Assembly: GCF_024323335.1 (NCBI RefSeq)
Contig: NC_066579.1
Coordinates: forward strand, 251,217,575 to 251,281,574
Direction of reading: 5' to 3'
Source: Lathyrus oleraceus
Taxonomy: Eukaryota; Streptophyta; Magnoliopsida; Fabales; Fabaceae
Length of the DNA stretch: 64,000 nt
Part shown: positions 44,065-54,897 of the stretch, piece after piece
Numbering within the stretch: position 1 is the first letter of the stretch
Layout: every line of letters begins with the position of its first letter
The notes under the pieces: model-generated
Databases searched by the model: none
Told to the model about the DNA's origin: nothing
Seen by the model: only the letters and a program-made list of their open reading frames with translations
Program-made: the position numbers and the translations under genes

Positions 44065-47000
44065 AATTTTTAGCTTTTGAATTTTTGACTTGTGCTTGTA
44101 ATTTGTTTGGTTTAGTGTGCAGCTTACGTTTTATGCGAGGGCAAATCCCTGTGGACGAACTTCTTTTTGATCCCGAGATCGAAAGAACCGCAAGGAGGAA
44201 CAATAGCAAAACGAGACGTAGGAGGCAACAGGCTAGACAACGTCAAGAGAAAGGAGAAAGTTCTTCTACCACAAATCCACCACCATTCATACCTAACATG
44301 GAGCCACCACCACCACCTATTTCTACTCCATGCATAAACAGTCCAAGAAACACCGCTCAGTTTGCCAACCACACGGGAAGGCAAGCTGAGATGAAAACGG
44401 GAACTCTAAATTTATTATATGGAAGTCCATTCACCGGAATGGACCATGAAGACCCATTTGCTTTTCTCACAAAATTTTATGAGATAGCATTGGCGGCCGG
44501 AGTGGATCAGGCTCAGGAGCTCCCGTTATTCAGAAGATTATTTCCCCACGCTTTGCTCGGCAAAGCAAAAGATTGGTACTTAGACCAAACACCAGCCGTC
44601 ATGACAGACTGGAACGTGTTATAAGAAAAGTTCATCGAAAGATTCTTCTCCCATAACCGGTTCATGGAATCCAAGACGACCATCTCGGTGTTTTCACAAG
44701 GAACCAGTGAATCTTTAAATGAAGCGTGGGAAAGATTCAAGTCCATGCTTTGGAAATGTAAAGGGCATGGATTTGTTGAATTGACTCAAATCCATATCTT
44801 CAAAAATGGACTTCAACCAAACTGCAAGACGTTGTTGGATGCTACCTCGGGTGGCTCTTTATTGTCAAAAAGTGCCGAAGAAGCTACAAACATTATAAAT
44901 CGAATGGCTCTAAATGATCTTCAGAGTCAAAGTCGAGGCAAATCTTTGAAGAAGCCGGGAGTGCTTGAGCTAGGGACGAACGATGCCATCCTTGCCCAAA
45001 ACAAGCTCATCTCACAACAAGTGGAACTCTTAACGCAACAAATTAAAGAGTTGAGAGAACCGTCTAAAGCTAAACAAATAGCTTGCTGTGAGCTTTGTAA
45101 AGGTGAGCATGACACCGGATTCTGTCCACCTCCGGGATTCGAAGATGTAAACTACATGGCAAACCAAAGGGACTACCAACCGAGACCACAACAACAACAA
45201 CAACCTTATCAACCACACCCTCAAAATCAACAACAACATTACCAAGGGAACCAAGGGTTCCAACCTAGGAGTAACTATTACCATAACCAAGGTTATGGAG
45301 GTGGTTCTTCTAGCCGTCAAAACCCTCCCCAAAATCCTTATCAACCTCAACAACCACCGGTCGTAACTTCTAAATTGGAAGAGACATTGACGCAATTCAT
45401 GCAAATGTCAATGGCTAACCAAAAGAGCAATGACGCGGCCATAAAAAATCTCGAGACTCAAGTTGGGCAACTTGCTAAGCAACTCACGGAACAACAAACC
45501 GGTCCTTCCTTTTCGACAAACACGCAAACAAATCCTAATGCACATTGTAAGGCGATCATGACGAGAAGTGGGAGGGAGTTGAGTAGTGAGAATAAAAAAA
45601 GAGATGAGAAAGAAAAGGAGGAGGAAATAGTGGAGGAAAATATTGATGGTGAAGTGGGGGAGTGGAGTGAAAAGGAAGAAGTTGAAAATAACGAAAAGAA
45701 TGGTGAAGTTGAAAAGAAAAAAAGTGTGGAGATTGAGAAAAATACGAGTGATGAAGTAAAGGGTGAGGAAGTGAAAAAGCCTAGATGGAGGAGTTCTAGA
45801 GTTGCAAAGGGAAAGGAGGTAGTGAGCACTACTCCAATCCAAAACCTCCCTTATCCTCATGCCCCGTCCAAAAGGGAGAATGAACGGCATTACGCCCGGT
45901 TCATGGATATTTTTAAACAACTACAAATCAACATTCCGTTTGCCGAAGCTTTGGAGCAAATGCCCAAGTATGCCAAATTCATGAAGGACATACTAACTAA
46001 AAAGCGGAGGTATACGGAACCGGAGACCATCGTCCTTGATGCGAGCTGTAGTGCAATTATTCAAAGGACGCTTCCTAAAAAAGAGGTTGATCCGGGAAGA
46101 GTTACTTTGCCGGTTAAAATTGGCGATATCTATGTCGGGAAAGGACTAATTGACTTGGGGTCGAGCATTAATCTTATACCTTTGTCTATTATTAAGAGGC
46201 TTGGCAACATAGAAATTAAGTCCATCCGAATAACGTTGCAATTGGCGGATAAATCGACAACCCATCCTCATGGGGTAGCCCAAGATGTTTTGGTTAAAGT
46301 CGACAAATTCTTTTTCCCGGTCGATTTTATTGTTATTGATATGGAGGAAGATGATGATGCTCCGCTCATCTTGGGCCGACCATTCATGAAGACCGCGCGA
46401 ATGATGATAGATGTTGATGACGGTTTAATGAAGGTCAGAGTCCAAAATGAGGAAGTAACATTCGATCTATTCGAAGCAATGAAGCACTCAAAAGATAGAA
46501 ATGATAGCTTTCGCATCGATGTGATCGAAGACGCTATTTTGGAAGTTTCAAAGCATATTCATGAGATATCTCCTACGGAGTTAGCTCTTGACGACTCATT
46601 GGAGGTTTTCACCGTTGAAGAAGAGCTAGCTCTTGAGGAATGCTTAAAGGAACTTGATAGTTTATTCGACCTACAACCGTGGGAAGTAGAGGAAGAAGAC
46701 TTGAAGAAGGAGGTTATGGACGAAACAGCGCCTATTGAATTGAAAATACTACCCTCTACTTTGAAGTATGTATTCCTAGATGAGATCGAGGCAAAGCCGG
46801 TCATCATAAGCAACCTTTTGACAAATGAAGAAGAAGCCCGTCTGATCACCGTGCTAAAAACAAATCAAGAAGCCATGGGTTGGACTCTTTCCGATCTAAA
46901 AGGAATTAGTCCCTCCTATTGTATGCACAAGATTTTGATGGAAGAGGATTTCAAGCCGGTAGCTCAACCACAACGCCGCTTAAATCCTACCATGAAGGAG

Positions 47001-49407
47001 GTTGTTCGTAAGGAAGTTGTAAAGCTATTGGATGCGGGGATGATTTACCCGATCTCGGATAGTCCGTGGGTTAGTCCTGTGCACGTGGTTCCGAAGAAGG
47101 GTGGAATTACCGTAATCCGAAATGACAAGGACGAATTGATCCCTACTAAAGTTGCAACGGGGTGGAGAATGTGTATTGATTATAGGCGGTTGAATACCGC
47201 GACTCGAAAGGACCATTTTCCACTCCCATTCATGGATCAAATGCTCGAAAGACTCTCGGGCCAACAATACTATTGTTTTTTGGACGACTACTCCGGGTAC
47301 AACCAAATTGCGGTTGATCCGGCCGATCATGAAAAAACGGCTTTCACGTGTCCGTTTGGAGTGTTCGCATACCGAAAAATGCCCTTTGGGCTGTGCAATG
47401 CACCGGCGACTTTCCAACGATGTGTGCAAGCCATTTTTGCCGATCTGATAGAGAAAACAATGGAAGTCTTCATGGATGACTTCTCGGTATTTGGTGGGTC
47501 TTTTAGTCTATGCTTGGCGAACTTGAAAACGGTGTTGGAAAGATGTGTGAAGACCAATTTGGTGCTTAATTGGGAGAAGTGTCACTTCATGGTGACCGAG
47601 GGGATCGTGCTAGGCCACAAAGTCTCTAGAAGGGGGCTTGAAGTGGATAGAGCTAAGGTTGAAGTGATCGAAAAATTACCTCCTCCGGTGAATGTGAAGG
47701 GCATCCGTAGCTTTTTGGGGCACGCCGGGTTCTATCGGCGCTTTATCAAGGACTTCTCAAAGGTGGCTAAGCCTTTGAGCAATTTGCTCGCTAAGGACCA
47801 GGTATTTCTCTTGACCGATGATTGTTTGCAAGCTTTCGAAACTTTAAAAGAAAAATTGGTTACCGCTCCAATAATAGTCGCTCCCAATTGGAATGAAAAT
47901 TTTGAACTAATGTGTGATGCGAGCGACTACGCAGTTGGAGCGGTACTTGGCCAAAGAAAAGATAAAAATTTTCATGCGATACATTATGCAAGTAAGGTTC
48001 TTAACGAGGCTCAAATAAACTATGCCACTACGGAAAAAGAACTACTTGCAATAGTGTATGCGCTAGAAAAGTTTAGATCTTATCTTATAGGGTCTAAAGT
48101 CGTAGTGTATACCGACCACGCGACGATTAAATATCTGCTCACCAAACCGGATTCGAAGCCAAGGCTCATCCGTTGGATCCTCTTGTTACAAGAATTTGAT
48201 GTGGAAATCAAAGACAAGAAGGGGTCGGAAAATTTGGTGGCGGATCATTTATCCCGCTTAGTGAATGTGGAGGTTACAGCGTCTGAGAAGGAAATCCGGG
48301 AAGAATTTCCTGATGAAAAACTGTTTAAAGTTCAAGTTAGGCCATGGTTTGCAGACTTTGCGAACCACAAGGCGAGTGGTTTTGTGCCTCCCGACCTAAC
48401 TTCGAACCAAAAAAGGAAGTTTCTGTCGGATGCCAGGTATTATGTTTGGGATGACCCGTACTTGTTTAAGTTGGGTAGTGATAACCTATTAAGGAGATGC
48501 GTTACTGGCGATGAAGCGCAGAGCATCCTTTGGCATTGTCACAACTCGCCTTACGGCGGGCATTACAATGGGGTGAGAACGGCCACTAAAATCCTCCAAT
48601 CGGGATTTTATTGGCCCACTATTTTCAAAGACGCACACACCCATGCGCAAAGTTGTGATAGTTGCCAAAGAAGCGGTGGGATTGGTAAGAGAGATGAGAT
48701 GCCTCTCCAAAATATACAAGAAGTCGAAGTATTCGATTGTTGGGGCATCGATTTTGTAGGACCATTCCCACCCTCTTATGGGAACGAGTATATGCTTGTC
48801 GCAGTAGATTACGTTTCTAAGTGGGTTGAGGCGATTGCCTCACCTCGGGCGGACGCGAAAACGGTGATAAATTTTTTGAAGAAAAACATATTTTCACGTT
48901 TCGGAACCCCCCGAGTGTTGATAAGTGACGGAGGGTCACACTTTTGTAATGCACCGTTGCAAAACATTTTAAAACATTACGGTGTATCACATAGGGTGAC
49001 AACTCCGTATCACCCACAGGCGAATGGGCAAGCCGAGGTCTCTAATCGAGAGATTAAGAGAATTCTCGAAAAAACTGTGTCTAATTCAAAAAAGGAATGG
49101 TCCCAAAAATTGGATGAGGCGTTATGGGCATACCGTACCGCCTTTAAAGCTCCAATTGGCCTAACTCCCTTTCAATTGGTGTTTGGTAAAACTTGCCATT
49201 TGCCGATTGAATTGGAGCACAAAGCCTTGTGGGCCCTGAAATATTTAAATTTTGAAAATGAGTTGGCCGGTGACAAAAGGAAGGTGCAACTACTTGAGTT
49301 GGAAGAGATGCGAATGCCGCATATCACTCAAGTTGGTTGTACAAAGAAAAGGCAAAAAAGTACCACAACAAGAAGCTCCGAAGCAAAGAATTTGTGCCCG
49401 GACAGTT

Positions 49408-49412
49408 GGTCC
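49408..49412. repeat. Target site duplication GGTCC, left copy
   Basis: GGTCC occurs at 49408-49412 and 50510-50514, flanking TGTAAGAAC...CACCTTCA. Removing the insertion restores the Athila pol reading (GQLVL then FNSRLK). Confidence 0.93.
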
Positions 49413-50509
49413 TGTAAGAACAAAAATTGTTCTACAACAGATTCCTTGATTTTGATGATAACAAAGGATGAAACCAAAAATGGCACCCTAACGAAAAGTT
49501 TCTAAGTGTGCAGGGTTCTAAAGAAAGAAGAAATAAATCTGATGAGGTCATCAGATGCACAACAAGATCAGATACAAATTCTCAAGTATCAGAAGCATCT
49601 AAAGTGGAATCTCGTTTCAAGAAGCTCTGACTCTGGACAAAACTGCAAAGTATCAGAAGCATCTGAACATGAAGTAAAGTCTAGAAGCTCTGATTCTGAA
49701 CAAATGCCTTCTGTAAACTCTGGAAGTTATCAGCGCCATCTGAACTCTCAAGAGATAACATCAGAAGCAAGATTCTCCAGATACACGAAAACTCTAATCA
49801 GATTTGTTAATCATGATGAAGTAACGTTTAAGCCAAGTTAAAGTTCTGCAAATGGATTTCCTCAATTAGAAAGAGACGTTAATCTCCACTTCCAAGAGAG
49901 AAGATACTACTTGTGGTAAGTAGTCACTTCTAAGAGAAAAAAGTCTCCTGCAGAAGCTATTTATGGAATGGCGTAACTACATCTTTATATCCACCAGATT
50001 CAACTCTACTTCAACTCTATTTCAACACTACTTCAACTCCTATATAAATAGAGAAGAAATCAACATTCAGTAAGCAAGAAATCAACTAGCCAAAACTATA
50101 CTGAATTATTTCACGCTCAAGAAAATCATCTTTGTTTTCAAAGAATTTCACTAAGCTTTTGCTTATCAAGTGAAAAATCTGTTCTTAAATTTGTAATACT
50201 TGCTTAACTAGAAGCACTCTAGATTACATATCTTGTATCTTTTATTTGTTTGATTTCCTCAAGTGACTCTTTGTAGTCTGTAGACTTGAGAGGACTAAGA
50301 GATTTTCTTCTCTCTTAGGGGTTGTTTGTAATCTTTCAAGATTAGTGGATTAAGTCCTTGTTGAAGGCGAAATCACCTTGGCCGGGTGGACTGGAGTAGC
50401 TTTGTGTTATAAGCGAACCAGTATAAAATCATTGTGTGATTTTCTTTTTGGAAAAGCGCTTATTTTTCAAACAATTCAAACCCCCCCTTTCTTGTTTTTC
50501 TCACCTTCA
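49413..50509 (+). repeat. Solo LTR of a SIRE-like copia element (1097 bp)
   Basis: TG...CA ends, GGTCC target duplication and no internal region: a solo LTR left by LTR-LTR recombination. It shares GATGATAACAAA near the start and the C-run plus CACCTTCA end with the LTR at 31013-32191. Short repeats (TATCAGAAGCATCTGAA-like at 49587 and 49650; AGAAGCTCTGA at 49619 and 49682) precede its TATATAAATA box at 50041-50050. Confidence 0.93.
50041..50050 (+). promoter_or_regulatory. TATA box of the SIRE-like solo LTR
   Basis: TATATAAATA followed by GAGAAGAAATC. Placed inside Athila-2 pol in the sense direction, it could drive read-through into the pol end and ORF3. Confidence 0.6.
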
Positions 50510-50514
50510 GGTCC
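50510..50514. repeat. Target site duplication GGTCC, right copy
   Basis: Matches 49408-49412 and directly follows the solo LTR end. Confidence 0.93.
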
Positions 50515-50773
50515 TATTGTTCAACTCCAGGTTGAAATTGTTTCCCGGGAAGTTGAAATCAAAATGGTCCGGGCCATTTCGGGTGAAAGAGGTGAAGGAG
50601 TACGGGGCTATTGTCATAGAGGACATGGACAAGAAAGATAGTAGGACCGTGAATGGCCAACGATTGAAAGTTTATCTCGGCGGTCATGTGGATCGCGAGA
50701 TCTGTGCAATTCCGTTAGATGCTCCTCTGTGAGCATCACACCGTAGAGCTTAGCCGACGTTAAACAAGCGCTT

Positions 50774-50791
50774 GTTGGGAGGCACCCCAAC
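50774..50791 (+). other. Short hairpin directly before a splice donor, after the pol stop
   Basis: GTTGGG and CCCAAC form a perfect 6-bp stem with loop AGGCAC, and the splice donor follows four bases later. I recall a TTGGGAGGCAACCCA block after pol in other Athila elements, which would make it a conserved element signal; I cannot check this here. Confidence 0.6.
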
Positions 50792-50794
50792 ATT

Positions 50795-51608
50795 GTAAGT
50801 ATTTACTGCTTTTTCTATGTATTGTGATGGGATTCTAAGTGCTAACACCTTGCTGAATGAACCTGAACTGCTGCCTTTGAAAAGGCAATTGCTGCTCGCT
50901 AGGTGAGGCAGTAGCGAGCTGATTCGCTAGCTGCTCGCTAGGCGAAGCAGTAGCGAGCGCTACATGACAACACTTATTAAAAATCTCAGCAGGGCACTCA
51001 TTTTGGCCCAAACACAACTTTTCTGTCTTTCAACTCTGCTGAGGAAAATTTTAACCGAGCACTCTCCACACTCTCTCATTTTCATCTCTCTGACTAACAC
51101 TCTATCCCTGCTTGGAAGATTGCAAACCCTACTCCACTTCACATTTCAATCAATCCGTGTAACTAAGGTTTGCCGTACTATATTTTCTGTATGTTGAACT
51201 CTGTTATTTCCGATTTGAATGACAATTAGGATGAGTTGTGGTATGGGAAACTTTAGGTTTGCATGTGGGAGTTTAGATTTTGCAATTGGGGATTTTAGGT
51301 TTTGCAATTGGGGATTTTAGGTTTTGCATGTAAAGGTGTAATCCCCAATAGCATAGAACGTTCGTTTAACTGATAAATCATTAGGTTCTGAATTTGAAAC
51401 CATTAGCATGTGGGTTTTTGGGAAGATTTCTCTGAAAATGCTGCAGAACTCAAAAACCCGTAAGGTTCGCTAGCACTCGCTAGGCGAACCAGGGGCGAGT
51501 TCGCTGCCACTTCGCTAGGCGAAGCAGCAACGAGCATGACAGTTCTTTAAATTTTGGTTTTGCTGTCTAATCTGTTTGGTGTGTGTTGTTTCCTTTTATA
51601 TTTTGCAG
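50795..51608 (+). other. Predicted intron between pol and ORF3 (814 bp)
   Basis: Donor ATT|GTAAGTA at 50795 is a near-consensus plant 5' splice site. The acceptor TTTTATATTTTGCAG ends at 51608, immediately before the ORF3 ATG. Inside are four TCGCTAGGCGA-like 11-mers (50896 variant, 50935, 51477, 51512) and about four copies of a ~22-bp repeat (TTTAGGTTTTGCAATTGGGG-like) at 51252-51332. The same acceptor could pair with a donor in the lost 5' leader to make a subgenomic ORF3 mRNA. Inference from splice motifs. Confidence 0.6.
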
Positions 51609-52850
51609 ATGGAATCAAGGTCTGGAAATTCAAAGAAGAGAAAGGGAACGAGCACTTCCCGTCCAGTAACGATCCAATTTGATAACGACAAATTTGTCAG
51701 GGCGAAGCAGGCCGCCAGGTACGTTGCTCTGGAGAAACGGAAAATTCTTCCGGAGAAGCGATTCCTCATCAACCCCCAAGGAACAAACAGAGCATTTGTC
51801 GGGTTGATGGACACTATGAAGTGGGATCGGTTAATTTCCCCACTTGAGCATTATGACATAGCAACGGTGCGTGAGTTTTATGCAAACGCACTGCCTGATG
51901 ACGACGAGCCCTTTACTTGGATATCTAGAGTGGCCGGCCGTCCAGTTGCATTTGATAGGGATGCCATTAACCGAGTCCTTGGTGAGCCGCTCCAGCTGGG
52001 AGCTGAGGAAAGAGACACATACCACACTGATTTACGGCTTCATCGAGATGTTGAAGCCATTTCTGCCGCCCTGCTATTAAGAGGGAAATCTGTTGAGCTG
52101 AACCCATCTGGGGTTCCAATGAGGTATCATAGGGAGGACATGACTCCCTTGGCTCAACTGATTCTGCTTTTGGTTCTGACAAACATCCAGCCAAAGTCCC
52201 ACACCTCTACAGTGCCGATCCCAGTGGCACATTTGGTTCACAGTATCCTCTCCAACGTCCAGATCGATGTGGCGAGGATCATCGCTAATGAGCTTAAGTC
52301 CGTGATTGAGAGCGGGCTAAAGTCGGGGGCTCGTGTGAATTGTCCCCTAGCTTTCCCGTGCTTGATCATGCGTTTGTGCATTCAGGCAAAGGTGAAACTA
52401 CCATCTCGGGGTCAGGTCAGGATCCCGCCACCTATCGATGACCGGTACATGGCCAAATATTGTAGAGCGAAGAATGCCAGAGGCAGTGCAGCTGCAGAGA
52501 GTACCCGGGCTTCTGATGGTCCTGGTACTTCTACTCCTGGACCAGATCCTTACCTGCAGGCTGTGTGTGATTTCAGTTTTGAATGGATGGCGGCATCCCA
52601 GCGTGCCATGATAGATATGCACGATTCTATGCAGCGGTTACAGCTGCAGGGAAGTGGTGCTCATGCCTTGATGACGCGTGAGCAGTTTCTGCTTAACGCC
52701 AACTGGCCTGTGGACAGGCCTGTGTATGGTGAGGGGGCGGGCGCTGGTGCGTCTTCGGGTGCTGCAGCTGATGATGATGATGCTGAGGATGATGAGGCTA
52801 CCGGTTCTGAAGCCGGTAGCGAGGAGGATTCTAAGCCCTTAGAGGGTTAA
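51609..52850 (+). CDS. Athila-2 ORF3, intact 413-residue protein of unknown function
   Basis: MESRSGNSKKRKGTSTSRP opens with a basic, nuclear-localisation-like patch. Residues ~20-260 form a conserved block (KRKILPEKRFLINPQG, MKWDRLISPLEHYDIATVREFYAN, FTWISRVAGRPVAFDRDAINRVLG, MTPLAQLILLLVLTNIQPKSH) that I recognise as the putative plant transposon protein domain of the third ORF in legume Athila elements. The tail is Gly/Ala then strongly acidic (DDDDAEDDEATGSEAGSEEDS). I see no signal peptide or hydrophobic membrane anchor, unlike an envelope protein. The upstream in-frame MVCVV start (51576) lies inside the intron, so I chose the ATG right after the acceptor. Role unknown. Confidence 0.85.
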   Translation: MESRSGNSKKRKGTSTSRPVTIQFDNDKFVRAKQAARYVALEKRKILPEKRFLINPQGTNRAFVGLMDTMKWDRLISPLEHYDIATVREFYANALPDDDEPFTWISRVAGRPVAFDRDAINRVLGEPLQLGAEERDTYHTDLRLHRDVEAISAALLLRGKSVELNPSGVPMRYHREDMTPLAQLILLLVLTNIQPKSHTSTVPIPVAHLVHSILSNVQIDVARIIANELKSVIESGLKSGARVNCPLAFPCLIMRLCIQAKVKLPSRGQVRIPPPIDDRYMAKYCRAKNARGSAAAESTRASDGPGTSTPGPDPYLQAVCDFSFEWMAASQRAMIDMHDSMQRLQLQGSGAHALMTREQFLLNANWPVDRPVYGEGAGAGASSGAAADDDDAEDDEATGSEAGSEEDSKPLEG

Positions 52851-54314
52851 GTTTTTGTATTTTTCAGTTTTTATGTTTATTTCTATTGTATTTTGACTTT
52901 GGTTTTGTACTTTTGGGGTGTTTTGTCCCCCATGAACAAATTTAATTTTTCAGTAATGTTATTTATTTATGTTTTTAATTTTGTTTGTTTAATAAATTTT
53001 TGGTTGATTGAGTGGCAAACCTTCTAGATTGGTTGCTCCTCAAAGAAGTACCCAATGAAGGTGCATCCGAGCTTGGATGGCAATGATAAGAATAAACAAG
53101 TGAATGAGGCTAAGGTACATGGTTACCTCCGGCTAGAATTTTAGAATGCATTAAGAACTTTACTCTTTTTGGTAAATTGAATATTGTCTTTTTGCAACAT
53201 AATTGAATGAATGTTTCATCTAGGACTTAAAACCACAAATTGTGAGGAAACCTCCATTGTACACTTAAATGCTGGATTCTAATAAGTTTTGTTGATTCAT
53301 TTGATTCATGCTTTGTCTTTTATTATTTTGAATATGTGGAAGTAATTAGAAATGATCAAGGCACTTGTTTTCTATCGAGCACAACTACATCCAAAAACAA
53401 CTTACCTGTGAGCAGAGAGAGTATTCGTTAACCCCTTTGAGCTTAAACAGTTGAATCTCTGCTTGAAATAAAACGAGATTTCAAAAATCTTTTTTTTACA
53501 ACCCGGAAAATCTTGATTATTGTTCTTTTGCCGTAAAAAGTTAAGAGCATTCACTTAGGGTGAGTAAGAAATAAGTTGGGGAGAATCGGTAAGTACCACA
53601 ACTCTTGAAAAAAGAAATGAAAAACCGAGCAAGCATTGAAAATAAAAATGTAGAAAAGAAACATCTGTTTTGTAAATATGATGTGAAAGAAAAGAACAAA
53701 AATAGAAAGAATGAAAATGAATGCTTGCTTGGAAGAAAAATAGTGAAAAATAAAAATTGAGTTCTGAAATAAGAGTTGTGAAGGTTTCAAATAAGAAACA
53801 AATGGAACGAAGTCGAGATGTGTGAATATGTGTACAGTGAATGTTTCTTTTGCATCGGCAATTTCGTTTTAAATGGCCTTAGAAATGACCCTTGTTTGTT
53901 AACCTGACCAAGCTTCAACCGAAAAGCCCTTAGTGATCTTCGTGCTTCCACATTACCATTTATAATTGTTATACATTGTATGAATCGAATTGATTTCTTC
54001 ATTATTTGTTAGAGAGTGAGATTATTCCCGCGGTTGCAAACGCGTAAATTCTTCATTCCTTATTCGAAGAGGAGAAATAGGGTGATTCATTCAGAATAAT
54101 ATTGTTGTAGATAGATAAATATTTCGCATAGCTATTAAGTTTTAGTTCTTGTGTATTATTTTATTCGAACCGTTGGAAACTTGTATATGCTGATTCGCTT
54201 GTGTTTGAGCCGTTTTCTCCAACTTCGGAGAAACCTTTTTCTTAAAGCAAATCCTCTTGTCCTTCAAGGGGCATACTTTGCTTGAGGACAAGCAAGAATC
54301 TAGTTGGGGAGAGT
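52851..54314 (+). other. Athila-2 3' UTR with hairpin and polypurine tract
   Basis: No coding sequence is visible in the first 1.4 kb. Near the end, CTTGTCCTTCAAG (54256-54268) and CTTGAGGACAAG (54281-54292) form a long inverted repeat, and TTGCTTGAGGACAAGCAA (54279-54295) is itself an alternative hairpin. The purine tract TTGGGGAGAG (54304-54313) abuts the LTR. The CTTGAGGACAAGC block before the polypurine tract is, as I recall, common in plant gypsy elements. Confidence 0.75.
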
Positions 54315-54551
54315 TGTTAGATGCCCAAAAGTGCTTATTTGAGCTATCATATGTGGGCATCTTTCACTCCATTTCCTTGCTAAATTGTCAAAAACCACCT
54401 TTGTTTTAGATGAAATGTAATACATTGATAAACGATCGTGGTACCTTTGATTTGTGTGTTATTGTGCAGGAAGAAGGCATGAAATAATTGAAAATGAAGA
54501 CACAAGAAAGTTGGCAAAGGAACCAAATAAAACAAGCATTCATCACCTTGC

Positions 54552-54868
54552 TCGCTAGGCGAGTTCTGTGGCGAAGCACTCGCTAGGCGAACTTCCAGCG
54601 AACGTTGCAGCGAGTGCGTCCAGACTTGGTGAAAAGCGCAGCCAACACTCACTCGCTAGGCGAGGCTCTAGCGAGTTCCCAGCGAGGATTCCAGTAGCCA
54701 AACCTCTCAACCTCGCTGGAGCGAGGGTTGAAGCGTGCCCTTCGCTAGGCGAAGGTTTTGTTCGCTAGGCGAACATGACAGTCTGAGATAGACTGTTTCT
54801 CTGGGCGCAGGTGCCTCATGTGCCTCAATTAGACCCTCGCTAGGCGAGCCATTCTGCTCGCCTAGCGA
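54552..54868 (+). repeat. TCGCTAGGCGA cluster upstream of the Athila-2 TATA box
   Basis: Exact 11-mers begin at 54552, 54580, 54653, 54742, 54762 and 54837, with one inverted copy at 54858-54868. Partial forms (AGCGAG, CAGCGAA) fill the spaces. The 11-mer has inverted arms TCGC and GCGA around TAG. Blocks often end in GCGA(G/A)CATGACAG. The stretch is CpG-rich against an AT-rich background. Confidence 0.9.
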
Positions 54869-54890
54869 GCATGACAGCCCAGTACAGCTC

Positions 54891-54897
54891 TATAAGT
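54891..54897 (+). promoter_or_regulatory. TATA box of the Athila-2 LTR
   Basis: TATAAGT in CAGCTCTATAAGTAGC, 23 bp after the last TCGC motif and before a pyrimidine-rich stretch, the layout of an LTR core promoter. Confidence 0.65.

Larger units (their letters stand above)
44133..50732 (+). pseudogene. gag-pol: Athila-2 gag-pol polyprotein, nearly intact
   Basis: Likely start MRGQIPVDELLF at 44133. Order: gag core (residues ~100-240), zinc knuckle [13 protein letters not shown] (~318-330), Q/N-P-rich then acidic K/E linker, protease ([12 protein letters not shown], ~671; LGRPFM), RT with [10 protein letters not shown] and FMDDFS (~1112), RNase H ([21 protein letters not shown]), integrase with [17 protein letters not shown] finger and a true DD35E triad (GIDFVG, ISDGGSH, AEVSN). 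Lesions: TAA at 44622-44624, a one-base loss near 49313, and the solo LTR at 49413-50509. The reading then resumes as [15 protein letters not shown] and ends at 50732. Confidence 0.95.

Noticed and set aside
45408..45920. 170-codon antisense reading
   Set aside because: It is the complement of the K/E-rich gag-protease linker of Athila-2 and has low-complexity F/L/S composition typical of an antisense shadow.
51609..52850. ORF3 as a retroviral-type envelope gene
   Set aside because: Position fits, but there is no signal peptide, no membrane span and no cysteine-rich ectodomain; composition is basic-then-acidic and soluble.
54568..54768. Open reading across the TCGCTAGGCGA cluster
   Set aside because: The peptide is a by-product of the repeated CpG-rich motif inside an LTR; no independent coding evidence.
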